This document shows positions 16,795-25,051 of a stretch of DNA of 64,000 bases, in pieces; position 1 is the first letter of the stretch; each line of letters begins with the position of its first letter. The notes beneath the pieces are model-generated. The model worked only from the letters and a program-made list of their open reading frames with translations. It had not been told where the DNA came from and ran no database searches. Source of the DNA: Dehalococcoidia bacterium (GTDB lineage: Bacteria > Chloroflexota > Dehalococcoidia > UBA2979); NCBI GenBank assembly GCA_023228825.1, contig JALOAL010000003.1, positions 186,001 through 250,000 on the forward strand, in the 5' to 3' direction. The translations under genes were made by a program, and so were the position numbers.

Positions 16795-17469
16795 ATGGAA
16801 CTCAAGTCACCAGACGAGACCGGACTGTTCGAGGCGCTCTACTCCACGCGCGCCCTGCGGCGCTTCAAGCCGGACCCCGTGCCGGACGAGGTGCTCTTCC
16901 AGGTCATCGACGCCGCCATCCGCGCGCCTGCCGGGAGCAACCAGCAGGTGTGGCACTTCCTGGTGGTGCGCGACGAGGCGAAGCGCAAGGCCATTGGCGA
17001 GGCGTACTGGCAGACCTGGACGTCCTACGGCAAGCAGTATGTAGACGACCCCAGCGCCATCGACCGGCTGCCGCGCCAGATGCGTCTGGTCGTGCGCTCC
17101 ACGGACCACCTGGCGAGACACATCGCGGAGGTGCCGGTGCACCTCTTCGTCTGTGGGCCGGCACAGGCCGCCGGCACCATCTACCCCGCCGTCCAGAACG
17201 CGCTCCTCGCGTGTCGAGGCCTGGGCCTCGGCTCCGTGGTGACCGCGTTCCATCGAGGCCACGACGCCACGCTGAAGCCGCTCCTGGGCGTGCCGGACGA
17301 CGTCACCCTCCACGCCCTGCTGCCCATCGGCTACCCCGAGGACAAGATCGGCCCCGTCGGACGCCGCCCCGTGAAGAAGCACGCAAGCCTGGACACCTAC
17401 GGCGAGCCATGGCCGTTCGCCGAATCCCAACCCGACGAGGGCTGGCACGAGCGCTGGGTGCACGAGTAG
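16795..17469 (+). CDS. Nitroreductase family FMN-dependent oxidoreductase
   Basis: 224 aa, ATG preceded by GGGGAGG 5 nt upstream. The N-terminal YSTRALRRFKPDPVPDE and APAGSNQQVWHF are the FMN-binding signatures of the nitroreductase fold. In the middle are PVHLFVCGPA and AVQNALLACRGLGLGS, and the C-terminal region has ALLPIGYPEDKIGPVGRRP, with the Gly-Arg-Arg near the end typical of the family. Works as a dimer in the cytoplasm and reduces nitro compounds, quinones or flavin-linked substrates with NAD(P)H. A run of nine C follows its stop. Physiological substrate unknown. Confidence 0.9.
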   Translation: MELKSPDETGLFEALYSTRALRRFKPDPVPDEVLFQVIDAAIRAPAGSNQQVWHFLVVRDEAKRKAIGEAYWQTWTSYGKQYVDDPSAIDRLPRQMRLVVRSTDHLARHIAEVPVHLFVCGPAQAAGTIYPAVQNALLACRGLGLGSVVTAFHRGHDATLKPLLGVPDDVTLHALLPIGYPEDKIGPVGRRPVKKHASLDTYGEPWPFAESQPDEGWHERWVHE

Positions 17470-17589
17470 CGGATCACGGCGGCCTTCCGGCCTGCCCCCC
17501 CCCGCAGGGGAGGCGCCTCGCCCGACAGTCGCCTGCCGAACCTTCCGGCCCCCTGTGTACGCCTCACCCCCCTTCGAGGACTGACGCTC

Positions 17590-18405
17590 CTACTGCCCGG
17601 TGAACTTCGGCGCGCGCTTTTCGACCCAGGAGGCGCGGGACTCGGCGACGTCCTGGGGGGCCTTGCGGGCGTAGTCCAGGCCGTGGAGTTCGTTGCGGAG
17701 CGCCGTTTCGAGGTCCACCGTGAGGTTCCACTGCGTTACGCGCTTGCCGGAGCGGATGGCCAACGGCGGGAGCGCCGCGATCTGCTCCGCCACCTCCATG
17801 GAGGCGTCCAGCAACTGCTCCTCCGGCACCAGGCGGTCCAGCAGGCCGATGCGGTACGCCTCGTCCGCGTCCACCATGCGGCTGGTGGCGATGAGGTCGA
17901 TCGCGCGCGAGTAGCCCACGATGCGCGGCAGGAACCAGGACATGCCGGAGTCCGGCGAGAGCGAGCGCTCCGCGAAGACGGTCTTGAATCGCGACAGCGG
18001 GGTGCCGACGCGCAGGTCGCATGCCAGGGCCAGGCTCATGCCGGCGCCGGCGGCCACGCCGTTCACTGCGGCGATGGTGGGCTTCGTCATGCGGTAGAAG
18101 GCCACCGCTTGCCGCCCCACCCACGAGAGCGTATCCAGCCGCTGGCCCTGCGACGGCGCCTCGTCCGAGCCGCCCACAGCCGGCGCGGTGGGGCGAGGGC
18201 CGGAGAGGTCGGCGCCGGCGCTGAAGCCGCGTCCGGTGCCGGTGACGATCATGACGCGCAGGTCGTCGTCCGCCTCGATCTCGGCGCAGGCGGCGCGGGT
18301 GTCCTCCTGCAGTTGGCGGTTGAGCGCGTTCAACTGCTCCGGCCGGTTGAGGGTCACCACCCCCACGTGCCCGTGGCGTTCCAGTGTCAGGTGCTCGTAG
18401 GTCAT
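17590..18405 (-). CDS. Enoyl-CoA hydratase/isomerase family protein
   Basis: 271 aa, ATG with GGGGGAG 8 nt upstream. Crotonase fold: VVTLNRPEQLNALN near residue 15, GRGFSAGADLSG (oxyanion hole) near 60, and the AAVNGVAAGAGMSLALACD segment near 115. The expected Glu positions of hydratases are partly present (FAERSLSPDSG), so hydratase rather than isomerase activity cannot be decided. Acts on a 2-enoyl-CoA in fatty-acid or ring-cleavage degradation. It is followed on the same strand by nothing; convergent with the nitroreductase. The LLM oxidoreductase gene lies upstream on the same strand with a 94-nt gap. Confidence 0.88.
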   Translation of the reverse strand: MTYEHLTLERHGHVGVVTLNRPEQLNALNRQLQEDTRAACAEIEADDDLRVMIVTGTGRGFSAGADLSGPRPTAPAVGGSDEAPSQGQRLDTLSWVGRQAVAFYRMTKPTIAAVNGVAAGAGMSLALACDLRVGTPLSRFKTVFAERSLSPDSGMSWFLPRIVGYSRAIDLIATSRMVDADEAYRIGLLDRLVPEEQLLDASMEVAEQIAALPPLAIRSGKRVTQWNLTVDLETALRNELHGLDYARKAPQDVAESRASWVEKRAPKFTGQ

Positions 18406-18499
18406 GTCTCGGTCTCCCCCCGGACGCCCCGCGTCCACTCGGCGGCAGCATACAACTCCGCCGCGCCCGATTTCCGCCTTCGTCAGACGCGGCCAGAGA

Positions 18500-19411
18500 C
18501 TACGCCTCGGCAAGCAACTCCCGCACCCGCCCCAGCCGCTCGATGCTCTTGAGGGCCAGCGCCTGGTCCGGGACCAGGTTGCGCGCGAGCACCTCGGAGT
18601 AGCCGTGCGGGGCGAAGGCGCGCAACTTGCGGGCCACCGTCTCTGCGGAGCCGTAGATCGCCACGCCGGGGGCGAAGCCTCTGTACCCCCGGTCGAGGAT
18701 CGGCCGTGCGACCTGCTCCGCCTCCTCGTCCGACTCGCCCACGTAGATGTCGCGGCGGATGGCGACCACGGCGGGCTCGTCCAGCACGGCACGGTGCTGC
18801 ATGAAGCGCGTCGCCATCATGGCGGCGTCCTCGATCGAGACGCCGGGCGCGGCCAGCCACCCATCGCCGAGGCGTGCCGCGCGTTCGAGGGCGGCGTCCG
18901 CCTCACCGCCGATCCAGACCTCGACGCCCTCGGGCGGCAGCGGGGCGATGCGGGCATCGGTGAAGGAGAAGCGGCGCGACCCGCTGACCGTCTCGCCCGC
19001 CCACAGGCGACGCATGATGTCCAGGGACTCCTCGAACATGGAGGGCCGGAAGTGCGGGTCGATGCCCATGCCGGAGAACTGCGCGTCGGCCGGGCCCACG
19101 GCGCACTGCATGATGAAGCGACCGTCATGGATCGAGGCCAACGTGCCGACCTGCTCGGCCAGCAGGACGGGGTGCCACAGCGGCAGCAGGAACAGGCAGC
19201 CCGCCGGACGCCCCTGCCACTCCGCCAGGATGCGGCCCATGATCGGCACGTTCTGGTAGTACTTCCCGGGCCCGGTGACGTGGTGGTCACCCACAAAGAG
19301 CGAGTCCAGGCCGGCATCCCGCGCTGCGGCGGCACGCTCCACCATCCAGCGGGCGCCCTCCCGCGCATCCTCCACCCGGTGCGCACTCGATAGCGACATT
19401 CCCACGCGCAT
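18500..19411 (-). CDS. LLM class flavin/F420-dependent oxidoreductase
   Basis: 303 aa. Opens with RVGMSLSSAHRVEDAREG and continues with DSLFVGDHHVTGPGKYYQNVP, GRFIMQCAVGPA, MFEESLDIMRRLWAG and VWIGGEA, the usual luciferase-like/LLM order, close to the F420-dependent subfamily. Start ATG has GGGAGG upstream. Lies divergent from the cytochrome P450 gene across 176 nt that contain a TACAAT -10. Cofactor (FMN or F420) and substrate are not fixed by sequence; a redox partnership with the P450 is conceivable but not demonstrated. Confidence 0.85.
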   Translation of the reverse strand: MRVGMSLSSAHRVEDAREGARWMVERAAAARDAGLDSLFVGDHHVTGPGKYYQNVPIMGRILAEWQGRPAGCLFLLPLWHPVLLAEQVGTLASIHDGRFIMQCAVGPADAQFSGMGIDPHFRPSMFEESLDIMRRLWAGETVSGSRRFSFTDARIAPLPPEGVEVWIGGEADAALERAARLGDGWLAAPGVSIEDAAMMATRFMQHRAVLDEPAVVAIRRDIYVGESDEEAEQVARPILDRGYRGFAPGVAIYGSAETVARKLRAFAPHGYSEVLARNLVPDQALALKSIERLGRVRELLAEA

Positions 19412-19484
19412 GCTGGCGCCTCCCTCACTCCCCCGCGCTGCGGAGGCGCCAGTGTACGTATCGAGGCGGCCCCCAGTTGTGGCG

Positions 19485-19515
19485 GGGACAAAGTCGGCGG
19501 CGGCGTGCGTACAAT
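19485..19515 (+). promoter_or_regulatory. Candidate promoter of the cytochrome P450 gene
   Basis: GGGACA (19485-19490, 4/6) and TACAAT (19510-19515, 5/6) with a 19-nt spacer. Transcription would begin near 19522, some 65 nt before the ATG at 19588. Confidence 0.45.
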
Positions 19516-19587
19516 TCGTATGTGATTCCGGCTACGGGAAGCATCGCGGCTTCCGCACGCAGCGGACTCGCAGACGCGGAGGACGGG

Positions 19588-20847
19588 ATGGCGGTCAGGC
19601 AAACGGTGGCGCGCGTGGTGCGCCCGGTGGTGGTGCGCGGGCTCCTCGCGAAGGAGCGCCTCAAGACCGGTGTCACCTTCAATCCCCTCTCGCGCCAGTG
19701 GCGTGACGACCCCGTCCCGCTGTTCGAGCGCCTGCGCGAGAAGGACCCCGTCCACTACTCGGAACTGATCGGCGGCTGGGTGGTCTCCCGCCACGAGGAC
19801 GTGGACGCGATCCTGCGCGACCATCACCGCTTCTCCAGCGACCCTCGCCGCGGCCCCAACGCAGACGTGCTGGCGGCGCTGGAGGTCACCCAGAGCATGC
19901 TCAACCTCGACCCGCCGGACCACACCCGCACCCGCTCGCTGGTCACCCAGGCCTTCACCCCGAGGGCCATCGAGGGCTGGCGAGAGCGCATCGAGGCGGT
20001 CATCAGCGACCTGTTCGCCGAGATCGGTGAGGCGGCGGAGTTCGACGTGATGGAGTGCCTGGCGGTCCCGCTGCCGGTGGTGGTGATCGCGGAGATCCTG
20101 GGCGTGCCGCCTTCCGACCTCCCGCGCTTCAAGGCGTGGTCGGACGACATCGCGCGGACGCTCGAGCCCTCCATGTCCGCAGAGGACGGCGGCCGCGCCC
20201 AGCGGGCAAGGCAGGAACTGGGGGACTACTTCGGGGCGATCATCGAAGCACGGCGTGCGGAGCCACGGGACGACCTCATCACGTCGCTCGTGCAGGCGGA
20301 GGCGGCGGGCGAGCGGCTGACGCACGATGAACTGCTCGCCACGCTGGTGCTGCTGCTGGTCGCCGGCAACGAGACCACCACGAACCTCATCGGCAACGGC
20401 ACGCTGGCGCTGCTCCGGCACCCCGAGCAGCAGCGCTGGCTGCGCGACCATCCCGAGCAGGTGGAGTCCGCCGTGGAGGAACTGCTGCGCTTCGACAGCC
20501 CGGTGCAGATCAACGGACGCACCACGCTGGTGGAGGTGGAGGTGGGCGGCAAGCGCATCCCCCCGCAGCGCCAGGTGATCCTGCTGCAGGGTGCGGCGAA
20601 CTACGACCCGCTGCGCTGGGAGCGGCCGCATGGCCTGGACCTCTCGCGCGGCGACAAGGGCCACCTCTCCTTCGGCCGCGGCATCCACTACTGCGTGGGC
20701 GCACCCCTTGCGCGGATGGAGGCGCAGATGCTCTTCCCGAGGATGCTCGCGCGCTGGCCCAACCTGCGCCTGGCCGAGCGGGACGCCTCGTTCCGTCCAA
20801 ACGTGGTGCTGCGCGGCCTGGAGCGCCTACCCGTGCGCGTCGATTAG
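19588..20847 (+). CDS. Cytochrome P450 (CYP107-like)
   Basis: 419 aa soluble monooxygenase. Haem-binding loop FGRGIHYCVGAPLAR with the ligand Cys369; I-helix AGNETT at 259-264 with the oxygen-activating acid-Thr pair; K-helix EELLR with Glu298/Arg301. The meander shows QGAANYDPLRW where most relatives have Asn-Arg-Asp. The ATG at 19588 has GGAGGA 5 nt upstream and gives a normal class I bacterial length. Electron donor (ferredoxin/reductase) is not encoded nearby. Followed by a DUF2277 gene after a 45-nt spacer that repeats 11 bp. Substrate unknown. Confidence 0.92.
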   Translation: MAVRQTVARVVRPVVVRGLLAKERLKTGVTFNPLSRQWRDDPVPLFERLREKDPVHYSELIGGWVVSRHEDVDAILRDHHRFSSDPRRGPNADVLAALEVTQSMLNLDPPDHTRTRSLVTQAFTPRAIEGWRERIEAVISDLFAEIGEAAEFDVMECLAVPLPVVVIAEILGVPPSDLPRFKAWSDDIARTLEPSMSAEDGGRAQRARQELGDYFGAIIEARRAEPRDDLITSLVQAEAAGERLTHDELLATLVLLLVAGNETTTNLIGNGTLALLRHPEQQRWLRDHPEQVESAVEELLRFDSPVQINGRTTLVEVEVGGKRIPPQRQVILLQGAANYDPLRWERPHGLDLSRGDKGHLSFGRGIHYCVGAPLARMEAQMLFPRMLARWPNLRLAERDASFRPNVVLRGLERLPVRVD

Positions 20848-20859
20848 CCTCGTCACTCA

Positions 20860-20884
20860 GAAGCAGAGGACTGGAAGCAGAGGA
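20860..20884. repeat. Short duplication that copies a ribosome-binding site
   Basis: GAAGCAGAGGA occurs at 20860-20870 and 20874-20884, 14-bp period. The second copy provides the AGGAG Shine-Dalgarno of the DUF2277 gene starting at 20893. Confidence 0.6.
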
Positions 20885-20892
20885 GCCCGTCG

Positions 20893-21105
20893 ATGTGCCG
20901 TTCGATCAAGCGCCTGCGCGCGGCCAGGGGCAGCGAAGACGCACCGCCCACTCCCGAGGAGATCGAGGCGGCCGCCCTCCAGTTCGTGCGCAAAGTGAGC
21001 GGCTTCCAGAAGCCCGCCGCCCATAACGCCGCCGTCTTCGATGCCGCCGTCGCAGACATCTCCGCCACCACGGAACGGCTCCTGGCCTCCCTCCAGGTGC
21101 GCTAA
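20893..21105 (+). CDS. DUF2277 family small protein
   Basis: 70 aa, matching the DUF2277 pattern well: MCRSIKRLR at the N-terminus, then PTPEEIEAAALQFVRKVSGF, and a helical C-terminus (DAAVADISATTERLLASL). Members are short cytosolic proteins of unknown function found in many Chloroflexota and Actinobacteria. Ribosome-binding site AGGAG 8 nt upstream. It follows the P450 gene closely and may be co-transcribed with it. Confidence 0.88.
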   Translation: MCRSIKRLRAARGSEDAPPTPEEIEAAALQFVRKVSGFQKPAAHNAAVFDAAVADISATTERLLASLQVR

Positions 21106-21202
21106 GCCGGCCCTGCGGGTCCGAGGCGCAGACCGGGCGCGCCTCGATCCGAACATTTGGTCGGCTAGTGCATCGCCGCGACGGACGCGGCATGCTCCCC
21201 GC

Positions 21203-22393
21203 ATGCAACAAGACGCCACCGAGCAGGTCGAGTCGATCACCGACCGCCAGCGCGAGGTCGCCCGCCTGGTCGCTGAGGGGCGCTCGAATCCCGAGATCGC
21301 GGATGCCCTGGGCATTTCGCTGGCCGGGGCGAAGTACCACGTCTCCGAACTCCTCGGCCGTCTCGGGGTCGAGCGCCGCGAGGATGTCGCCGCCTGGTAC
21401 CGCGAACACGGCGGCCCCGCCACGGCCACGCGCGGCCGCTGGTCACGCCTGCGCGCCCTGTGGCCTCTGGGCGCGCTCACCGCCGTCGGCGTGCCCCTGG
21501 CGCTGCTCGCGGTCGCCCTCGCGAACGGCCGTGTCGAGGAGGCACCGGAACCACCGGCGATGGCGGCGATGGCGGCGACGGAGATCGTCGAGCCCACGCC
21601 CGTCCCGACGGAACCAGTGCCCGGTGCGACCGCGACCCCGGACCGCCTCCCGATCTTCTTCGAGTACGAGGTGCGCGAGGGTGACACGCTCGCCGCGATC
21701 GCCTCGAGGTTCGGTGTCGGCGAGGAGCACGTGGCCTGGAACAACCCTGGCGCCGAGGACGATGACGACATCGCGCCCGGCCAAGTCCTCCAGATTCCGA
21801 GCGTCTCGGGCATCATCCACTCCGTGCGTGCCGGCGAGACCGTCACGGAGATCGCCGCGCTCTACGACGCCGACTGGCGCGACATCATCGGGTTCGAGGC
21901 CAACGGGCTCCGGGGTGACCCGAACGACTTGCGCCCGGGCGCCCTCATCCTCGTGCCGGGCGGGCGGATGATGCCGCTCACCGTGGTCGCGCCGGACCGG
22001 CCGGCTGCGGGCGGGATCGATGCGGGAGCAGCGGGGTGGCTGTGGCCGGTACCCGGCTCGGTGATCCGCCTCTTCGGACCCGAGCACCCCGTCGGCGTGG
22101 ACATCGCGGCCCCGGCCGGCACGCCGATCGTGGCGTCCAGGAGCGGCGCCGTGCTCTTCGCAGGCGGCAACCCATGCTGCTCCTACGGCTACCACGTCAT
22201 CATCAACCACGGTGAGGGCTACGAGACGCTCTACGCGCACCTCTCGGAATTCGCCGTCGCCCTCGGACAAGACGTGGCTGCGGGCGACACCATCGGCTGG
22301 GTGGGCAGGACCGGCCGGACGCCCGAGCCGCACCTCCACTTCGAGGTCCACCGCAACGGCATCTACCAGGACCCGCTCGCCTACCTCCCGTAG
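21203..22393 (+). CDS. LuxR-type HTH, membrane helix, two LysM domains and M23 peptidase fusion
   Basis: 396 aa with an unusual order. Residues 12-66 form a GerE/LuxR helix-turn-helix (LTDRQREVARLVAEGRSN-like start, ISLAGAKYHVSELLGRL recognition helix). Residues 87-107 are a single transmembrane helix, followed by a Pro/Thr/Glu-rich tether. LysM repeats lie at about 153-199 and 203-252 (EGDTLAAIASRFGV and AGETVTEIAALYD). The C-terminal M23/LytM peptidase covers 293-393 with zinc-binding His295, Asp300 and His379, catalytic His377 and the segment TPEPHLHFEVHRNG. DNA-binding part inside, wall-binding hydrolase outside: a one-component, wall-sensing transcription factor is the simplest idea. No strong ribosome-binding site; an earlier in-frame ATG is less likely. 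Confidence 0.85.
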   Translation: MQQDATEQVESITDRQREVARLVAEGRSNPEIADALGISLAGAKYHVSELLGRLGVERREDVAAWYREHGGPATATRGRWSRLRALWPLGALTAVGVPLALLAVALANGRVEEAPEPPAMAAMAATEIVEPTPVPTEPVPGATATPDRLPIFFEYEVREGDTLAAIASRFGVGEEHVAWNNPGAEDDDDIAPGQVLQIPSVSGIIHSVRAGETVTEIAALYDADWRDIIGFEANGLRGDPNDLRPGALILVPGGRMMPLTVVAPDRPAAGGIDAGAAGWLWPVPGSVIRLFGPEHPVGVDIAAPAGTPIVASRSGAVLFAGGNPCCSYGYHVIINHGEGYETLYAHLSEFAVALGQDVAAGDTIGWVGRTGRTPEPHLHFEVHRNGIYQDPLAYLP

Positions 22394-22503
22394 CCCCCGC
22401 GCACGCGGCAGTCGCGCTCGACGACGGGAGGCTTCTCGTTGCCGGCGGTGCGGCGAACCTCCAGACAGGAGGTTCCCGCGAGAACTTCATCTGGCTGCTG
22501 AAC
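22394..22503 (+). pseudogene. Kelch-like gene remnant, upstream part
   Basis: Directly after the M23 gene, the frame running 22399-22689 reads LDDGRLLVAGG... then IWLLNVVTGDVES, a pattern typical of kelch/beta-propeller repeats. No start codon precedes it and the frame is cut off at the M23 gene, so this looks like the left-over tail of a larger propeller gene. Together with the next entry it fills the 357-nt gap before the acetyl-CoA synthetase gene. Confidence 0.35.
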
Positions 22504-22689
22504 GTGGTCACCGGAGATGTCGAGTCCATCGATGCAGGCGAGGTTCGCCCCATCGCGGGGATTGCGGCCCCCTTCGGCGACGGGAGCATCCTCCTGCTGT
22601 CGTACCCGACCGAGTCGGAAGCGGTAGCGCAGTACGAGGCCTACCTCGTTCACCCATCGCCCCCACGCACCCTCACCCGGCCCTCCTGA
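22504..22689 (+). CDS. 61-aa hypothetical protein, possibly the end of a kelch remnant
   Basis: Open frame from a GTG, without a clear ribosome-binding site. It continues the kelch-like frame (residues such as GIAAPFGDGSILLLSYPTE). If translated it would be a single propeller blade. I think it is more likely part of a decayed gene than a functional protein. Confidence 0.3.
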   Translation: MVTGDVESIDAGEVRPIAGIAAPFGDGSILLLSYPTESEAVAQYEAYLVHPSPPRTLTRPS

Positions 22690-22691
22690 CC

Positions 22692-22710
22692 ACGGGCGGT
22701 ATACTCCCGT
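22692..22710 (+). promoter_or_regulatory. TATACT -10 element inside a short inverted repeat, upstream of acsA
   Basis: TATACT at 22700-22705 sits between ACGGG (22693-22697) and CCCGT (22706-22710), an operator-like arrangement 41 nt before the acetyl-CoA synthetase start. No good -35 is seen. Confidence 0.4.
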
Positions 22711-22750
22711 CGCTCGCTGCCCGAATGCCCAACGCCGAAGGGGGTACCGC

Positions 22751-24499
22751 ATGATCGAGGGCTACCCGGAAATTGCTCGCGATGTCTCGACGCTGAAGCA
22801 GGCGCCCAACCTGTCGGACTGGGCCGCCCTGCGCGAGTCATGGTCATGGGACGACGCGTGGGCGGAGTTGGATCTGCCGGACGGGCTGGTCAACATGGCG
22901 CACGAGTGCGTCGACCGCCACGCGGAGAACGTGAACGCAGACAAGGTGGCGATCCTCTGGAACGGCGCGGACAACCAGGTGGAGACGTACACCTACGCGC
23001 AGTTCAAGGCGCAGACCAACAAGGTGGCGAACGCCCTGAAGACCCTTGGTGTGGAGAAAGGGGAGCGGGTCTTCGTCCTGAGCGACCGCATCCCGGAGTT
23101 GTACTTCTCCTGCTTCGGCGCGCTGAAGGCCGGGGCGATCATGGCGCCGCTGTTCTCGGCGTTCGGCCCAGAGCCCATCAAGGAACGCGTGGCCCGCGCG
23201 GAGGGCTCCGTCATCATCACCACGCCGAAACTGCTCCCGAAGGTGAACGCGATCCGCTCCGAGTTGCCCTCCATACGCCACGTCATCGTGATCGCCCATC
23301 GCGAGGGCAAGCCGGTGGCGGAGGGCGACATCGACTACCAGTCGATCGTGGGCTCGGCATCCGAGGAGTTTGAGATCGAGCGCACGGGGCCCGAGGACTG
23401 GTCGGTGATGCACTTCACCAGCGGCACCACCGGTCTGCCGAAGGGTGCGGCGCACGTCCACAACGCCATCGTCAGTCACTACGCCACCGGGAAGTACGCG
23501 CTGGACCTGCAGCCGGACGACATCTACTGGTGCACGGCGGACCCGGGCTGGGTGACGGGCACCTCGTACGGCATGTTCGCGCCGTTCTCCAACGGCGTCA
23601 CAGCGCTCATTGACGAGGGCGGGTTCAGCGCGCGCCGCTGGTACGAACTGATCCAGAAGCACGGGGTGACGGTCTGGTACACCGCGCCCACGGCGATCCG
23701 CCTGCTGATGAAGGCCGGCGAGAGCCTGCCGGCGCAGTTCGACCTGAGCACGCTGCGCTTCATCTCCTCCGTGGGCGAGCCGCTGAACCCGGAGGCGGTG
23801 GTCTGGGGCAACCGCGCGTTCGACCAGCCCATCCACGACAACTGGTGGCAGACGGAGACGGGCTCCATCATGTGCGCCAACTACGCCGCCATGCCGGTGC
23901 GCCCGGGCTCCATGGGCCGCCCGTTCCCCGGCGTCCACGTCTCCGTGGTGGACGACGAGGGCAACGAGATCGCCGAGCCGATGGTGGAGGGCGCCCTGGT
24001 GGTGCGCCCGCCGTGGCCCTCCATGTTCCGCACCTACTGGAACGACCAGGAGCGGTACGACTCGCGCTTCAAGGGCGGCTGGTACTACTCCGGCGACCGC
24101 GCCAAGCGTGACGAGGACGGCTACATCTGGTTCGTGGGACGCGACGACGACGTCATCAACACGGCCGGCCACCTGGTCTCCCCGTTCGAGGTGGAGTCCG
24201 TGCTCATCGAGCACGAGGCCGTGGCGGAGGCCGGCGTGATCGGCAGGCCAGACGACGTGGCCATGGAGGTGGTGAAGGCCTTCGTCACGTTGAACGAGGG
24301 CTACACCGAGACGCCGGACCTGATGCGCGCGCTGAACCGCCACTGCCGCGAGCGCCTCGGCTCCACCGTGGCGCCTCGAGAGATCGTGGTGATCGACATC
24401 CTGCCGAAGACGCGCTCCGGCAAGATCATGCGTCGCCTGCTGAAGGCCCGCGAACTCGGCCTCCCCGAGGGCGACATCAGCACGCTCGAGGAGGATTAG
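22751..24499 (+). CDS. acsA: Acetyl-CoA synthetase, AMP-forming
   Basis: 582 aa, resembling the Bacillus-type AcsA length and tail rather than the 650-aa Acs. The adenylation motif FTSGTTGLPKGAAHVHN is near residue 220, later come NWWQTETGSIMC and YYSGDRAKRDEDGYIWFVGRDDDVI. The C-terminal SGKIMRRLLKA carries Lys558, the residue usually acetylated to switch the enzyme off. It activates acetate to acetyl-CoA in the cytoplasm, feeding the citrate synthase encoded 0.5 kb downstream. ATG with a G-rich site upstream. Propionate use is possible but acetate is the safer call. Confidence 0.92.
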   Translation: MIEGYPEIARDVSTLKQAPNLSDWAALRESWSWDDAWAELDLPDGLVNMAHECVDRHAENVNADKVAILWNGADNQVETYTYAQFKAQTNKVANALKTLGVEKGERVFVLSDRIPELYFSCFGALKAGAIMAPLFSAFGPEPIKERVARAEGSVIITTPKLLPKVNAIRSELPSIRHVIVIAHREGKPVAEGDIDYQSIVGSASEEFEIERTGPEDWSVMHFTSGTTGLPKGAAHVHNAIVSHYATGKYALDLQPDDIYWCTADPGWVTGTSYGMFAPFSNGVTALIDEGGFSARRWYELIQKHGVTVWYTAPTAIRLLMKAGESLPAQFDLSTLRFISSVGEPLNPEAVVWGNRAFDQPIHDNWWQTETGSIMCANYAAMPVRPGSMGRPFPGVHVSVVDDEGNEIAEPMVEGALVVRPPWPSMFRTYWNDQERYDSRFKGGWYYSGDRAKRDEDGYIWFVGRDDDVINTAGHLVSPFEVESVLIEHEAVAEAGVIGRPDDVAMEVVKAFVTLNEGYTETPDLMRALNRHCRERLGSTVAPREIVVIDILPKTRSGKIMRRLLKARELGLPEGDISTLEED

Positions 24500-24558
24500 G
24501 CCGCGCCTGCTGACCTCGCCATCCACCCGGGCGAACTGCGGGAGCGGCCTCGCCAAGA

Positions 24559-24594
24559 TGCCGCCCTCGACGCGTGCTACCGGCGCGGGCGGCA
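24559..24594. terminator. Hairpin between acsA and the zinc-ribbon gene
   Basis: TGCCGCCC (24559-24566) and GGGCGGCA (24587-24594) form a perfect 8-bp stem with a GC-rich 20-nt loop that can itself pair (CGCG/CGCG). Located between two convergent genes, so it may act on both strands. Confidence 0.4.
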
Positions 24595-24604
24595 GTGCCG
24601 AGGG

Positions 24605-24796
24605 CTATGCCATGGGGCCCTGGGACTGCCGCTGCGGGTTCGCTCCCTGCGCGCTGGCGCCCTGGCTGTTCATCTCCTGCCCGCAGGCGCACATGGGGTT
24701 CATGTCAGCCGCCATGCCGGCATCCGCGGAGCGCGTCACCTGGATCTCCGCGCCGCAGTTGGAGCATGCGTAGACCTGTCCTGCCTCGAACGACAT
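24605..24796 (-). CDS. 63-aa zinc-ribbon small protein
   Basis: Cys11, Cys14 (YACSNCGAEIQV) and Cys36, Cys38 (MCACGQEM) can hold one metal, in a rubredoxin- or desulforedoxin-like compact knuckle. The Gln/Ala/Ser-rich tail is disordered. The ATG at 24796 has AAAGGA 9 nt upstream and was preferred to a longer frame. Transcribed away from the citrate synthase side, convergent with acsA. Function unknown. Confidence 0.65.
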   Translation of the reverse strand: MSFEAGQVYACSNCGAEIQVTRSADAGMAADMNPMCACGQEMNSQGASAQGANPQRQSQGPMA

Positions 24797-25051
24797 CCTG
24801 TGAGTCCTTTCTTCGGGCCGGGCGCCGAGGTGGCCCCTGCCCCTCAAGCAGAGCCCCCGAACAGTCGCCAGCCGGGGCTATCAGCGGCGATGCCTGCCCC
24901 CCGGCTTCGTGACACGCACGTGACGATCGAGGGCACTCCGGGAGGCCGCCAGCAGGACGGCGGCGACATCGTGCACAATGCACCCAGCCGGCTCACCGCC
25001 GCGCTGGAAGCGCATCAGCCGGGCGACGCGCGATGTCCCGAGGAGGCTCCG

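Noticed and set aside
17490..17515. Frameshift caused by the run of nine C
   Set aside because: It lies in the spacer after the nitroreductase stop, so it does not affect a gene; it could still be a sequencing-prone site.
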